Origin: Micromussa lordhowensis
Lineage: Eukaryota; Cnidaria; Anthozoa; Scleractinia; Lobophylliidae
Direction: 5' to 3'
Assembly (NCBI GenBank): GCA_964020085.1
Contig: OZ026608.1
Location: forward strand, 4,460,390 to 4,524,389
Length of the DNA stretch: 64,000 nt
The notes under the pieces were generated by a model. It searched no databases. It was not told the DNA's origin and saw only the letters and a list, made by a program, of their open reading frames with translations. The position numbers were made by a program, and so were the translations under genes. Positions 1-13,380 of this stretch are shown one piece after another. Every line of letters begins with the position of its first letter. The stretch's first letter is position 1.

Positions 1-1880
1 TTTTAAAAAGACAGTTTTGATGTAAAAGATCAGGGCTGTTTCTCGATTACGCCACAGTTCAAGCAAATTTTGTCCCTAATATTTACAAACTTGCAAAGGT
101 ACGACCTGTTTTATACAAGGTACCTTCTCTCATATAAAATAACTTATCTTTATTCATATCAAACGAGTCTATAACAACGCTGCGCTCTTCCCTTATTGAC
201 CGCACGTGTTCGTTCACCAAAGGCTGAGCTGATAACGTAATACCATTTACCCAGCTCTTACTTACACAACAATAAAGACCGGTAACAATTATTTATAAAT
301 CAATGAATAATATATACGAACGAACAATAGAGGGAAACTTCATCTTTTGGATCGAAAGTGGGAACCAATTGAAGTGAAGTGATTTCCAACGTAGTAGACG
401 AGCTTAAAATAGGTTAAATACGGGTTATATCGTGTGCATGAACATTTCATGTTCCTAAAACATGTGTTTAGTAGTTTAGTTGGCAGAGCGTCGCATCGAC
501 TGGAAACCTCGCACAAATCTTCGCGTTTTTTTTTCCGAATTTTCTTAGCTTTGCATCTTTTCGTTGGCCTTTAAACTTTGCTAAGAACCTATTAAATTTC
601 TTTAGATTAGAAAATTGGCAAACGTGTTAAGGGTTGCTCCTTGTAGGATTCCGAAGACAACCGTGCCTGGAGGAGTATCCAATTAAAATTCTTACAAACC
701 AGAAAGCCTTAATAAACGGAATTTTCAAACCAAACTAGTATTATTACATAAAACTCCTCTAAAACATACAGTATATAAAGTACTTCCCCATTTCGTCCAC
801 GTTTTGGATACCCTGACTAATAAACGCTATGATTATTTTGTTTCAGTAGCCCTGAGTACGGATTAAATAACACCTGGTTAATTTTTTTTACACTTACGTC
901 TAGATAACAGAACGACAGATTAGCAAAGAATAGCATACTTACAATTGAAGAATAATTATCGAGAAGGCAAAGGCTCGAACCCAACCCATCGTTTTGTTAA
1001 AGACGATCTCGTGGGCACGACATTTATAAAACTGGTGAAAAACACGACCTAACTGAGCCTACCAGCTAAGAAATAAACTTAAAGAAAAATAACAATGTTA
1101 ATAAATTACTACATGTGCGCTTGACCCGATTTGTTTTACAAACAGATTGACGACATTTTAGCTTTTATGAGAAAAATTGCGCCGTTGCACGAAACTTCCC
1201 ATATAGTAAACGAAAAAAAAAAACACCCAATATTGGAAGATGGTTGAGCGCACCTTTTTAAAGTCTCGGAAAATGCGTTGGAGTTAAGCAGTTGTTGTCA
1301 AGACAATTTTTTCAATTGTAAATCATAGATTGTCTAATTTGAAAATAAACTCAGTAGTAGGCCATGTTTATTCTTTACCCGATTTTCGTAGTCTTTTCGA
1401 GTTTTCTCACCAGCAATCAAATTGAGACCAGCCTTTAGATTTTTCAAATGCACTTACAGGCTCATTTTCGATTTTGAATTCTATCCCATCTTTCAATTCA
1501 CAGACGTAATTTACTACCCAGCATTTAGAAAGATTTATTTTAGAAATATTCATTTTAGAAATGTTTTAGAAATTGTAATTAACTCATTCCAGGACTCCTC
1601 TCGCCACTGTAACAGACCTAGTAAAGCCCGGTTGGTCATCGGGTTTTTAACAAAAACTCTACCAGGACAAACAAACTGGTCCACAAGATTGGTCCAATTA
1701 TTCACAGGAATACCAGAGTAACCAATGATTTAATTTCATAACCTAATCATGTATGCACAATACCTGCAAAACTGTGTGACCAGAATTTAACATGTTATGT
1801 TTGATATAAATGGCAAGAAACGTTTTGTATTAAATTCTGAAAGCAAGTCAACTGAGCCAACTCATATACATGATTGTTTA
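1..1880. other. Intergenic sequence, no gene recognised
   Basis: AT-rich sequence with only short open frames (longest about 99 codons near 1.4-1.7 kb) that show no recognisable domain or compositional signature of coding. I see no tRNA, array or paired repeat. A tRNA-like D-arm fragment near 470-500 lacks a B box and was not called. Confidence 0.6.
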
Positions 1881-2066
1881 GTAAATAAACCCCTTCAGGC
1901 GGCTGGTATGTCGGCTGATAATGTCCGCGGCTGAGAGATTGTCCGAAAAATGAACATTTGGCCGAGAAGCGAAGCTTCGAGGGCAAATGTGAAATTTTGA
2001 GGACAATCTCTCAGCCAAGGACATTATCAGCCGACATACCAGCAAGCCAGAAAGGGGTTTATTTAG
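1881..2066. repeat. Hairpin (palindromic) MITE-like repeat
   Basis: Two arms of about 60 bp in inverted orientation: the left arm runs from about 1881 to 1948 and the right arm from about 2011 to 2066, with a loop of about 65 bp. Arms share AAATAAACCCCTTC.GGC, TGTCGGCTGATAATGTCC and GAGAGATTGTCC when one is reverse-complemented. A snap-back shape with no coding capacity suggests a non-autonomous DNA transposon. No clear target duplication was found, so the family is unassigned. Confidence 0.75.
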
Positions 2067-5000
2067 TTTATCACCCTCCCATTAATTTTCTTTTCGCAAT
2101 TAAACCTCGCGTAAACATTGTAAAAAAGCCAGTGGCACCAGCTTTTCAATGTCACTGTCGCTACACTCATTAAAACGAGTTTGGTTTCCTTCCATGTTAA
2201 CTGAAGAAAAGAAAAGTTGAAATTCTTGTGCTGACTGTTTTTCCTCAACGGAAACAATCAGAGGACAAATATCGGCGCGGGCGGGGGTTATTGCGTGATA
2301 ACTGTCCTGCGATTTAGACCACGTGACGTAAAGTAGCCAATCAAATCACGCGAAAATTAATGGGTGGGTTACAAATATGAGAAGCTCAGTTATCACCAGT
2401 CAAAGCCATTTAAGCAATATTCTCCAAAATTAGCCTTTGTCAATTATCAAAATCTCCACGATCAAATTTGTTTTGAGCCAATGTTTTGAGCATGAAGCTG
2501 ATGTGGATAAATTTCCATTGAGATCGAGTGTCCGAGCGAACAAAAGACCACTAAAATAGTGGCCATTTTGGAATAAGGCGTATTAATCTGTCCTTTTATT
2601 CTCTTAGCATTTCCGACGATAAATTTGGCTCTTTTTTGCTCTTTTTCTCGTTCAATATATGTGTTAGACGCCTAGCACGCCTTTCAGATGTCTCCGCCAT
2701 CTTCGATGTCGCAATCCAGTATAAATATAACTTAAATACATGTTTGGCTCGCATACGTCTCCTTGGTGTGTTTTTGCATGGCAGCTGCAAGTTTCTGAGA
2801 AAACGAGTGATATTAACTATCAAGTTTGTAGAAGCTCCATGAAATAGCCTAGTTGAATTCAGCGGTATAGTGACATTAAGAGTCACCCGGGTAATCACTG
2901 CGCAACAAGAGCTGGGAAAAAGCCATATTTATCCCTGAGTCTACCCTCCTTCAGCTCCCCTTCAATCGACCGGATGGAACACTTTCTGTTGACTGGAGTT
3001 CCTTCCTGTTTAGAGATCGGAGGAAGAGAGAAAGTATCCCAAACATTATTAGTTCGATAGTGAACCTTTATAGGGAAGTATTTGTTTCTTTCTAGAAAAC
3101 TGTTATTCAACGGTACCCAGTTTTTATGTGCAGTAAATTTTCAAACAAACATACGTGTACAGGTAGTAACGCCACAAAACTCTGTAAACTCTGAACAAGA
3201 CTACGGAAGACAAAGCGTTTGCCATTTATTTTCTTAACAGGCTGTTGTCGTAGAGTCATATGCTATTTTGGTATTAATTTACGCTGGTTTGTGATTGCTG
3301 CTAGCAAGGTGGCAACTACACAATATTTTGCAGACGGTCTGACATTTGACGCTGATAAGGTGTCCAAAATCTATCGCTGTTTTCTGTCTCGGCTGTCAGT
3401 AGATATTCGTAATCAACTGGCGACGGAGTTCTTTTATATCTGATGTGTTATAATCAATCAGATTAATATTGAAACTTGCATAGCTTGTGAGCTGCTCAAA
3501 CTTCTTCAGCTTTTTTTTTAATCGCCCGCGAAGAAACCAAAAACGGAGCGGTAAAAACGAAAAAATTGACGTGCAAATGTTGGCGGCGAGGTACACACGA
3601 TATACTTCTGTGTGTCATAGAGGAAAATATATTCACTCTTTTCTGACATGTTTTCATTCTGACTCGTCATCTTGACAAGATGAATTGGGTCTCCGTTAAC
3701 GGGGCCGAGACCTTTAATTAGGGTCAACAAAAATCCGAGGAAAACGTGCAAAAATGTCACAGTGTTCTGCGACTAGCTGAAATCAGTGAAAATTGTATGT
3801 TATACTTTAGTAAGCCAAAATGACTGACGTGTCAACATAAAAAGATACAGCGAAAATATATTTTTAGCAAAGGATTTATACAACGGATTTATCTAGGAAG
3901 AGAGAACTTTCCTTTTACGTACATGACTGTTTTCTTCAGTAAACACAAATGGCTTATGTGTAAACACAGTACCGAAATAAACGCGGCAAAATGCTATTTT
4001 TAGCAAGGGATTTAGACATAGGATTTATCCAGGAAAAGGGATCTTTCTTTTTACGTAAACCAGTGTTTTCTTTTTCAAGCCGACATGGCTGCATGTAAAT
4101 ACTGCACTAAAAAAAGTGAGGCAAAAATTCCAGTTTAAGAAGGGATTTTTTTCATTAGATTTTCGCTGGGAAGCGAGATTTCATACATGACCTTGTAGAA
4201 CCAGATTTATTGTTTTACCTGAGGAGTAGCTACTTCTGTCAAGATTTCTCGACTCCCTGAATAATGTACCTACTTTTAAAGTTCTGTCCGAGCACTTGAC
4301 TGCAGTTTGTATAATTTCTTTTAAAATAACACAGTGCCTTGCATACCTGTTTACTTTCTCTGTTTATTTTTTTACGATCAGGAAACAACAGAGTGGCATA
4401 ACAAAAGAAAATGTTTCACTTATCTGCGGTGCAGCGCAAGATAACCAAAGCCGTATTTGCAAGAAGACAATTTAATTGCATTCCAAGGAAAGTAAATTCG
4501 GCTTAATGGAATTGAAATTACAAGGGCAACAGAAAGGCCACGCCATTGCTGAGACTAAAAACAAACTACTTTGAAAGTTTATTTGCACTTTCAAGCGAAC
4601 TAGAGGCTGGCGAACGAGAAAACAAAGCAAAAGTTATTCAGAACTGCCACCCTAAGAAACAACAATTTTAGCGATGTTGTTCGTCTGTAGTTTATTCAAA
4701 CACGCTATCACACGAGGCGCCATTAGCATGTACAAAGGCAATTTCAAAGTACAATATCTCAGCCTGGAGTTTCTTTGTTCTTGGCGTTCGCTCGTTAATC
4801 TCTCTTGTAAACGACTGTTGAACTGACGTGAATATTAAACAAAAGAGGGGGCCGACCAATTCCTTTGTAAAAATGCTAATATCTTAATCACCCCCTGAAG
4901 GGGTCATTAAACCATGAGCATTAAAAGCTGTATTTAGATGGATTACCACATAGATTAATGTTATGTTGTGACCCTCGGGGCTGGTTGTTCGTCATCTGAC

Positions 5001-5233
5001 GGCACTTAGTACTTGAAGAGTATATATTTAGCTCAAGACACATTACAAGAGATTGCAGTACGATTAATTTGTCATTTACGACTTGCAGCGAGGGAGGAAA
5101 GTAGTGCCTTCTCGCGACTCTGCATTTGCGCGCCAATAACTTGTGTCACCCATACTGGTAAACCTGACAGGACGCAGTTGAAAACACAACGAAACTCGTC
5201 AACGTGTTCATTAATCTCGTGTCTCAAGCAGAA
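2067..5233. other. Intergenic sequence upstream of the ankyrin gene
   Basis: No gene recognised; open frames are short and overlapping. A TATA-like stretch (GTATATATTTAG, about 5020-5031) lies some 200 bp before the ankyrin start codon and could belong to its promoter, but nothing else supports this. Confidence 0.5.
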
Positions 5234-5908
5234 ATGGAAATTGCCACAAGCAAGCTAGCTGCAGGCAAGCGAAGATACACCGACAGACGGAAGAAAGAAA
5301 AGCTTCGGAGATGTGGTTCTGCGAGTGATCTTTCGATTCCGAACTTATACAATCTTGGCTATCATTACAAAAGACGACACACAACACCCGTAGAACACTC
5401 CGCCCCGCCAACAATTGTCGTCGATTGTGTTAAAGACGAACATGACGAACTGGATATAAACAACAATAACACACACAATGAAAGTCTTTTGAATCCATCC
5501 TATGTCTTGGACGCTGCTGTTGCAAGCAACGATTCTCGTCTGCTCCACGGCATTTTAAGCGCGGGGAACATCGTGCTAGACACTTTAAACGCCAGCGGCG
5601 GAACCGCTATGCACGAGGCTGCCTTTCAAGGCAAAGTTCGATGTTTAGAGGTGTTTTTAAAGTTCGGTACTTCGGTAGACATTAGAGACAAAGAAGGATG
5701 GACCCCTCTACACGCGGCTGTCTGTGGTGGCGATATCAGAGCTGTGATTTTTCTAATAAAGAATGGAGCGAGCTTACAAGCTTACACCAAAGAAGGACTT
5801 ACGCCTGTAGAGATCGCAAAGGACAACAAAGACAAAAAAATGGTGCAAGCGCTCTCTCTACTAACAGTTGGTAACAGGCGCTACCGAATGTTTGCTCAGG
5901 AAGCATAA
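5234..5908 (+). CDS. Small intronless ankyrin-repeat protein
   Basis: A 224-residue protein from one uninterrupted frame. The first ATG is at 5234 (GCAGAAATGGAA); the frame extends upstream to 5204 only through a GTG, so I chose 5234. The N-terminal part is basic (RRYTDRRKKEKLRR), followed by a low-complexity Asn-rich acidic stretch (DELDINNNN). About residues 98-215 hold three to four ankyrin repeats: GTAMHEAAFQG, GWTPLHAAVCGG and GLTPVEIAKDN are the TPLH-type helices. In architecture (basic head, short linker, three or four repeats near the C terminus) it resembles small PP1-regulatory or NRARP-type ankyrin proteins, but I see no certain PP1-docking motif. No signal peptide or membrane segment, so probably cytoplasmic or nuclear. 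Ankyrin repeats bind protein partners; the partner cannot be inferred. It stands alone with no close neighbour gene. Confidence 0.85.
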   Translation: MEIATSKLAAGKRRYTDRRKKEKLRRCGSASDLSIPNLYNLGYHYKRRHTTPVEHSAPPTIVVDCVKDEHDELDINNNNTHNESLLNPSYVLDAAVASNDSRLLHGILSAGNIVLDTLNASGGTAMHEAAFQGKVRCLEVFLKFGTSVDIRDKEGWTPLHAAVCGGDIRAVIFLIKNGASLQAYTKEGLTPVEIAKDNKDKKMVQALSLLTVGNRRYRMFAQEA

Positions 5909-8900
5909 CTTTCGAGAAGGGATAATGTAAATACCTTGCATTTGGCTGAGATAATTTATATTTGCAGTTGAGTATCCTAAGCAGCTAAAATGACGATATT
6001 TAGTTGTCAAATAACAATCAGAACTGCTAACATTAAAGTAATCGGCGAGCAGACAAAACTTAAGCACACGTAGAAAAAGCTCTAATTAGTATACAGATAC
6101 ATTCTGTTCATGTTTAAGAATGACTAAAGCCATTTCCGGATACGCTCTTTACGTAGTTCCACACGTATTTTGACTCTTCGCTTCTGAGCAGTTAGGGGCC
6201 GCGACACCACAGAGTATTTTAATTGAATGTTCACCCACGAGGGGTTTCATATACAAGCTTTGAAAGTTAATCACATTAGTTCGTTTCCATCGGAGACTGG
6301 GATCGGAGAGTTTAAGTTCGATTGAAAATGTAGGCTTTCACTTCCATAGCGGAAGGAAAAAATAGAGCGGCGATAGAGCTGCTCATGTTATTACTGATTT
6401 GAAAATACAGTTCCTCTATTGATTAGAGACCTGCCGTAGTTTTCATTATTGGAGTAAACATATCAATTCTGGAACTTCAGAAAAAAAATACCCTTCATTT
6501 ATTTACACGCCTGCACGGAGAACAGCAACCGATCAACACAGTCGAATCAAAGCCTTTCTAGAAACAGTAATGAGGTCGTATTTAGGATCAATATTGGACC
6601 ACGTTCTCAAGTATAACTAACATTATAACATAAATCTCACGAATAATACCAAAAGTACTTGTTTTACAGAGGATGTGAGTTTTAAATTAAAACGTTTGTG
6701 AAATGTATGGATATTTTTGGCAGATGGTAAAAGATTATCATAAAGTAAATAGATGACGTATAAAGCAGAACTCTCCCAAGAGGGGAGAAGTGAGGAGCAT
6801 TTACACAGCTTGTCACACATGTGCAAAATAATTTTATTTGTATATTAAAAGAGTACTGAAGACAACCATCATGTAATATAGTCAAATAACTGAACAAGTG
6901 ATACAAATAGGATGAACATAAAAAGAATCATCTAAAGCACTATTAACTGTTGATTATTTGCAAAAATAAATCAATAAATTCGTGAACCTTCCATTGGGTT
7001 GTTTTCGTGTTTACAAGTTTCCTTGTCTCACCGCAAAAACCGCCCGTGGGGAAAGTCGTTCAGAGCCAGTGAACCTTGAACAGTTTCGATTCAGTCCCAA
7101 ACTCTCCTTACCGACTCTCGTACATGCCTTTTAATGGTGGTTATGAGAATTCAGTTTTACATCAAGGCTATATCTGTAGTTAATGATTTCCTTTATTCTC
7201 ATTACCTGACTGCTAAGCAGTGTATCAATACGTTAAGGAGAAATTACAATTAAATCGATGTTGCGTGATTATCTTTAATACTTCAAGGGACTGTATTGCC
7301 ACAGACACGTCATTGCTAAGATGAAATTAATTAATGTTATGTCATTCGGTTGTGTTTCTTAAGTACAATGAAAATCTATGTTTTAATCTTAAATGTTAAT
7401 CTTAAATATTACGTAGTTTGTTTCTTTTAATACAATATTTGATATTTTATCTCAACAGTATTACTTTTATCCGCTTACAGTCACGGTAGCTCTTAGTAAC
7501 ATTATTTTAGTCAACACAATGCAGCGTTGTTTGTTTTAAGTCTGATGAAAAGTGTGATCTACCACTCAAATAATTATACAAAACTTTCATCGCCTTAAGT
7601 TAGGGTTCAATTACCATGGTTCACCTAACACGACCTAAGCTATCGTGACATTATAGTTGCTCTACGATTTACTAATATTCCATTTGTGTTAGCATTCACT
7701 TCTTGATATAACCACCACACGAAAGTGTTGCTCGCCAACTTCAGTCATTTGAATGTTTGTGGGTTACTTAGGGTTTATTAAAATTCCTCTACAGACGTAA
7801 AGTAGAAAAGATAGTAAATAGTGTCATATGAGAGTATTGCTGAAATGTGAGTATTAATGTTAAATAGACTTAATCGGAACGGTTACACTAGGCTTTCATT
7901 TACAGACGTAATAGATGGCACCATTAATGGCCGGATCACAACATTATATTAGAGGCTGGGAGTCTAAGATAATATTATTTCAATGTTGTTTCTTTACTTT
8001 TCTAGTCTAAATTCGCTGCGAAGGAGAACAAATTGTGTATGCTATATAATAAATACTTTTATTAAAACATTACCAAACAAAGAGGTCAATCCATTTCGCT
8101 ACTATTTCCTGATAAATGCCATGTCATAATTTGTACATGCGTAACGACAGGAAGACAATTTGCCGAAAACTTTGGTTACTAAGTTGCCGATTAATAACTT
8201 ATTTGTTTACTGGAAGACTTTATTGGGCCCTTAAGTGTGTTTAACGGATCATCTCCCACGATGCAAGACTTTAAAAAAGCCTTAAAATATTTCGTTTAAA
8301 AGAACTTAGTGCTTCAGTAGTGCACTTGGAAGTATAGAAAGAGGGCAAATCTTTAGATAACAACGCACCCTACTGGATATTAACGTTCTAGAAGGTTCCT
8401 AGTTCAACAATATTCCCGGAATGTTCGATCTAATTTTCGCGTGGAAACTTTGCTGACACGCTCCATTTGCATTTCCAGATAAATCGACAGCATTATATTT
8501 TCCCGCCTTTTCCCACGGTTTATGCATTGTCATGAAACGCCCGCATTTGTTGTGGTAATTGTCGCTGGGGGATTATAACCATACATTGACTTATCACCGA
8601 TTATTTATTTCCGCTTTATAAGGGTGAGTGCATGCATGACGATATACACTCCGACAACTTCTTAATGTTTTGCGTCATAGCACGGTTGGTTAATCCAATG
8701 AAGCGTGGGAACTGTTAGTTGTTATAAAAGCAGTATTGTTGTTATTGCTGTTGCCGTGCAAGATGCGGAAGAATAGCAGTTCTCAGGAGCTTGTAATTCT
8801 TTTCCTTGTCGTCATGGCGTAGCAGCTGTTATTGTTTTGGGGCTAGAGGTGTTGTTTCTGTTGTTTGTTCTATTTTCCTCTCAAAGTGTATCAAGCTATT

Positions 8901-8930
8901 TATGTGAGACTTAACCAGAGCGGCTATCTG
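5909..8930. other. Intergenic sequence, no gene recognised
   Basis: About 3 kb with no open frame above about 75 codons and no recognised domain, RNA gene or large repeat. Confidence 0.55.
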
Positions 8931-8934
8931 ACCC

Positions 8935-9110
8935 ACGAGGTTGATTAGGGAGGCGCGGTTACCTAGAGCTTAGGGAGTTTGGGTTCAAGACCAACGTCCT
9001 TGCGTTGTCTGCTCGGTGACCTGGCCTTTGAATGGCAGCGAGGCTGGAGGTGACCTTGCATTGATACAGCCCTCTCTGCTTTTGTCAAGTAAACGCACCT
9101 AGTTGGCAGA
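8935..9110 (+). repeat. Possible SINE-like repeat
   Basis: GGTTACCTAGAGC followed about 15 bp later by GTTTGGGTTCAAGACC looks like a decayed Pol III A-box/B-box pair. The following GGCCTTTGAATGGCAGCGAGG tract has the look of a dispersed non-coding repeat body. There is no second copy in the window, no A-tail and no target duplication seen, so the call is weak. Confidence 0.3.
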
Positions 9111-10224
9111 CAACTGTAAAATGGTATATTCATTCTCATAGAACGGGGTCGAAAGTAATTCGCAGTTGCTTTGTTTTTGCATAGAACAAGAAAACCAAGA
9201 TCAAGGTCAAGAAGGTTCTTATGTGTGGGTTACGGTTAAATTATGAACTTTTGTTATAGAGACTAGGTAACACTTCAAATAGATTCCGTAATCAGTTATG
9301 TTAACCTTATCATATTCATAGATTCTTACACGCGGGTTTTCACTTGATAACACCCTAACCGAGGCGTTTTATGTTACAAAAATAAGTTAATTAAGCGCTA
9401 GTCTGATGAACCAATAAGATTGTTCTTTTTCTTTTCAATCAGATAGTCAAACATTCATGGTTAATCGTAGACCACCGTCCTGAATACTGTAAAACAAACT
9501 GTCGCGATGTATAAGCTTAGTATGTTGTGACAGGGAAAACTTTAAACCAGGCAATAAAATGAGATAATCTGAGAGCGAACGCTTATATATTTCGCTTGTT
9601 CTCTACCATTTGACAGCCTGAAATGGTCTAGATGTAATCTGGAAAGAATATCCAACTACTAAACTCCTATTATAAAAAACGCTGTTAAAAATTTCACAGC
9701 TCTTTTTTTAAAAAAAAATTCAGGAAGTGTTCATGGCAAACTGCAGAAAAGACAAATTCCATTTCCAGTAGCCGACAATGACTCAAAAAGATATGCTCTA
9801 ATGAGGACGACAAGACATGTGCACAAGCATGTTTTCCTTAAGCTTCAGGTAAAGAATGTCAGAACACAACAATAGTTTAACTACAGCAAAGGTAAAAGAT
9901 TACCAGCGCTTTTTCCTATTCTGTTACCCTTGATCAATACCCTTTTCTCGTTGGCTAAACGCCAACAGTTTAACTGGAGATTATAGATTTCCCGTACGAA
10001 CAAATATGTCATTGCACTTGCGTAGCGTTAGTGTGTCCACTGACCCTTTACTTTGTCTTGAGTTCAGTCGAGATCGCAAGCTTCGCGAAATGTTTAGCCG
10101 GCGGGTGGGATATGAACGAGCCAAATCGCAAGGGAATGGGGCTGACGATAAGAGGTAGGACGAGGCGCACAGCGCATAACGGGATTAGTCTCTTCTCATC
10201 GCTTCCCATGATGTCCTCAGGAGC
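9111..10224. other. Intergenic sequence, no gene recognised
   Basis: No coding signal, RNA gene or paired repeat was seen. Confidence 0.5.
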
Positions 10225-10370
10225 CTATCAGGGAAAAGCAGGTTGGCCACAGGCCAGGAAATGGTCAGAGAAAAAACAATTTACAAGTCAGGGAATAGTC
10301 AGGGAATTTTATTTTGTGTCAGGTAAAATTGACGTTTGAAGAAAAGCCAGGGAAAATTGAAATTATAGCA
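10225..10370 (+). repeat. Dispersed GTCAGGGAA-rich repeat, copy 1
   Basis: Contains CCACAGGCCAGGAAATGGTCAG, CAGGGAATTTTATTTTG.GTCAGG and GAAGAAAAGCCAGGGAA. The same words occur reverse-complemented at about 38745-38880, so this is a dispersed family and the 102-codon open frame across it (10031-10339) is not a gene. Confidence 0.6.
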
Positions 10371-10806
10371 AGGCTGATTTAATCCCATTGAAGGCTGGAG
10401 GAAATATTTCGGGAAACTTGCGATCTCAGCTAAGAGCTGAGCAGTCTAAAATCGATGAATGGAAGGACGGCTATAAGAGAGGCTGGAGATTGATACTATA
10501 TCGTACATTTCGTCTGTATTTGGTCAGGTAAATGTTATCTTTAATAAGGAAAAGTCAGGGAATAATCAAGAAAAATTTTGCATGGCAACCCAGAAGAGAG
10601 AGCAGACTATTCACGATGAGAACTCCGCTTGCAGAATAGCAAATGAATTTAGCGCCCTGAATATCTAATAGGCATTCAAACAGAAATGTAAACATTACTG
10701 ATTGTGCTCGGAGCAGCAGTAGGTTAGTGAGTTTCTTTCTGTTTTCCCTAAAACAAAGTATAATAGTTAAGAAATAGAATTTTCCGTGTACCTTATCAAG
10801 TTTTAT

Positions 10807-10988
10807 AGAATTAAGAGAACGAGAAATGCTGTGGTAACTCGAGCCGCAGGCGAGTGTTTCCACGGCTTTTCGAGTTCTCCAAAACAATAACAATTAAGGG
10901 TTGGAATAATAGAATTAAGAGAACGAGAAATGCTGTGGAAACTCGAGCCGCAGGCGAGTGTCTTCACGGCTTTCCAGTTCTCCAAAAC
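10807..10988. repeat. Two direct copies of a 104-bp repeat with internal dyad
   Basis: AGAATTAAGAGAACGAGAAA begins at 10807 and again at 10911 (period 104 bp). Each copy holds GAACGAGAA...ACTCGAGCCGCAGGCGAGT...TTC.GAGTTCTCC, whose ends can pair, so each copy can fold. It lies exactly at the left edge of the CALHM duplication. Confidence 0.75.
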
Positions 10989-12009
10989 ATAAATATATGG
11001 GGTAGACTATTCCACTTTTGAGGGGGTTTGGGTGATTTGGTACTGGCACGAATTTTTTCTAACCCTACATGCAGTAGGAAATTTTTTCTCGGGACGTGTG
11101 TATATATAGTGTTTTCAATTCCCTTAGAGCACTGCCAGGAAAAGAAAGGAAAATTATAAAAATACAAATTTTCTTTCCTCACGCTCGGATTGTATCAACT
11201 GCTCATTTTGGTCTCTACATAAGAACGACTTTAATTTATCAAGGCGTTGCTTTTTTGTTTAGGTTTTGTCATTTTCAAAAGAAAAATAATAACATTTCCT
11301 TAACGAAGTGTTATTCTACCTAGCCGAAAACCTCACCCAATTAGCCAAATTTTAGGTAAAAACGTTTTGTAATTACAAGTACAACAAACAAAAGAGCCTT
11401 GCTAATTACTGCGAAAAATAATTAAAGCAAAAGGATCTATAAACCGTTTATAATTACAACGAGAAATGTGAAAACAAATTTGCGATTGGTTTGAAATGAT
11501 AGACGAGTGAGTAGTTCAAGGAAGGAAGCAGTGAGAGGGTTGGCTGCAACTGGGTTGGAAAAGGCGAAAAAAATACTTGTTGGTCTAAACTGAGTAAACA
11601 GGTGTCAAAAGAATTGTCTACATTACTTTCTTGGAAATCTGTTTCCTAGGAACAAATCTGGAGCGATAATTATCACAAAATATTTGCTTGGGAAATAGTT
11701 GAGCGAGGTCAAACCATAAATAAGAGTGAATTACCGGAATTTGCTACATTAAATTATTTCGCACGTTACTTAAACTTTAAAAACCCGCGTTCAAAAGTGG
11801 CCTCAAGAGTCCTCATGGGCCCGATGAAATACTGTCGCTCGTGTTTGATATATTACTTCAAAAGCCGTAATTGTCTTTCTTTCTAACAGACCATGCATGC
11901 CTGATTGACGGTACAAATTATTTCTAAAGACACCGTTGTCGGACACTTTTTTAATAATAAGGTATGTTGTCGTTTCTATCACGATGCAGTCACTTGAGAT
12001 GTAGATAGC

Positions 12010-12043
12010 GACGTTTCGACTGCTTACTGCTAGTCTTCTTCAG
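12010..12043 (-). other. Hammerhead-like core at the end of the Penelope-like element
   Basis: On the minus strand CTGAAGA is followed by GACT, a 10-nt loop, AGTC and GAAACGTC. This matches the CUGANGA - stem II - GAAA layout of hammerhead ribozymes, which are known in terminal repeats of Penelope-like elements. An extra A sits between the CUGAAGA block and the four-base stem, so self-cleavage is uncertain. Confidence 0.4.
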
Positions 12044-12059
12044 GCGATGAGGTCGACTG

Positions 12060-13380
12060 ACTGCACGGCATCATTTATACCACAAGGTCGGCTGTGACTG
12101 GTGCATTCAATCCTCCCATTGCTCCGGCGAGTAGCTGTTCCCTCAGTGGTCCGCTGTTGTACCGTTCTCCTGTTGTTTGCGTATTTTGATCGTGGGCATC
12201 CATGCTTCAGGAATTGGTTACGAGACGTTAAACCAGCCGGGTCGTACAGACATTTCAAAATACCGCGCTTTACTGACTGAGGGTGGTGTGAATCATACGC
12301 TAGGATCAGTATGTGCTGGTTTCCTGTAGACACTGGTGGTAAGGCGGCTATCTGGTTCTCTATAAACTGACGTTTCGAGAAAGGCGATCTTGTTGTTATT
12401 CTCGATCTCCATGGTGAAACGGATTGATGGTTGTTGACTGTTTAGGTGTTGCGGAAAGAAATCAACTCTATACCGATCCAGGATTGTGAAAGTATCGTCT
12501 ACGTAGCGCTTCCAGATCTTAGGCTTGTATCGAAAGGTGCGGACTCTATTGCTTGTTCTTCAAATATCTCCATGTAGAGATAAGCAATAACCGCGGATAC
12601 AGGGCTCCCCGTAGCTGCGCCGTCTCGCTGTTCGTAAATCGATCCGTTGTACTGGAAATACGTAGACTTTAATAAGAAATCCAATAGGTGCGCGATTTAA
12701 ACTGGTGTTAGCGCCATGCAGTCAGCCAGGTCTGCGTCGTTCTCCTGTTTCCGCACCGCGGCTTGCATGGCGCCCTCGATGGGTACGTTGGTAAACAGCG
12801 ACTGTACGTCGAAAGACATCATGATCTCGTGATCCTGGATCTTTTCACTGGCGATGGTGGAAGCGAAGTCAGCTGAATTTTAGTTCCCTGTGAGAGGAGA
12901 TACCATGTTAGCCAAGAAAGTAGACAAATCATATGTAAAGGTGTTGACACATGGCAAAATTGGTCCAAGCGGTGTTTCGGCCTTGTGGATCTTAGAAAAA
13001 CCATAGATCCTAGGTGGTTGTTTGTGTCGGGGTATGATCTTGTCATAAACAGCATCTAATATGTGTCCATTCCGCTTCAGGGTTAGCAGCTTCTCGGATA
13101 GTTTCTGGGTCAAGCGGTCTGTCGGCTCTTTGTTGGGCAGCTGACATTTTGGCGTAGTACGTGTCAGCGTCCAGGATTTGGCTGGCGCGATCTTCACCAG
13201 CCGGAAGGCCCATGATGGAGTTATCCTCTTTTAGGCTTTTTTAAAAGAGCCTCCTGCTGTTCCTTCGTGGTGTTTTGCGTGGGTGGTTGTGCCTGTTGAA
13301 GGATGATGTTAACAGATCTCTTGACTGTGTTTGCCCATTCCGCATCCGCATCAGTCGACCTCTTCCCGTGAAGAAGACTA
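12060..13380 (-). pseudogene. Reverse transcriptase remnant of the Penelope-like element
   Basis: Minus-strand frames in sequence order show PPRIYGFSKIHKAETPLGPI (13000s), a YDLSTFLANMVSPL segment, then FLLKSTYFQYNGSIYEQRDGAATGSPVSAV (about 12600-12680) with the RT motif GAATGSPVS, a YVDDTF active-site region near 12490, and SHHPQSVKRGIL near 12270. PPR.YGLPKIHK and QxxGxAMGSPVS are hallmark Penelope/RVT words. The frame changes several times between these blocks, and no GIY-YIG endonuclease motif follows, so the copy is dead and 3'-incomplete. Confidence 0.8.

Noticed and set aside
470..515. tRNA-like fragment AGTTGGCAGAGCGTCGCA
   Set aside because: Only a D-arm-like segment; no B box, T arm or acceptor stem.
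10031..10339. 102-codon plus-strand open frame
   Set aside because: Overlaps the dispersed GTCAGGGAA repeat family and has no domain or codon signal.
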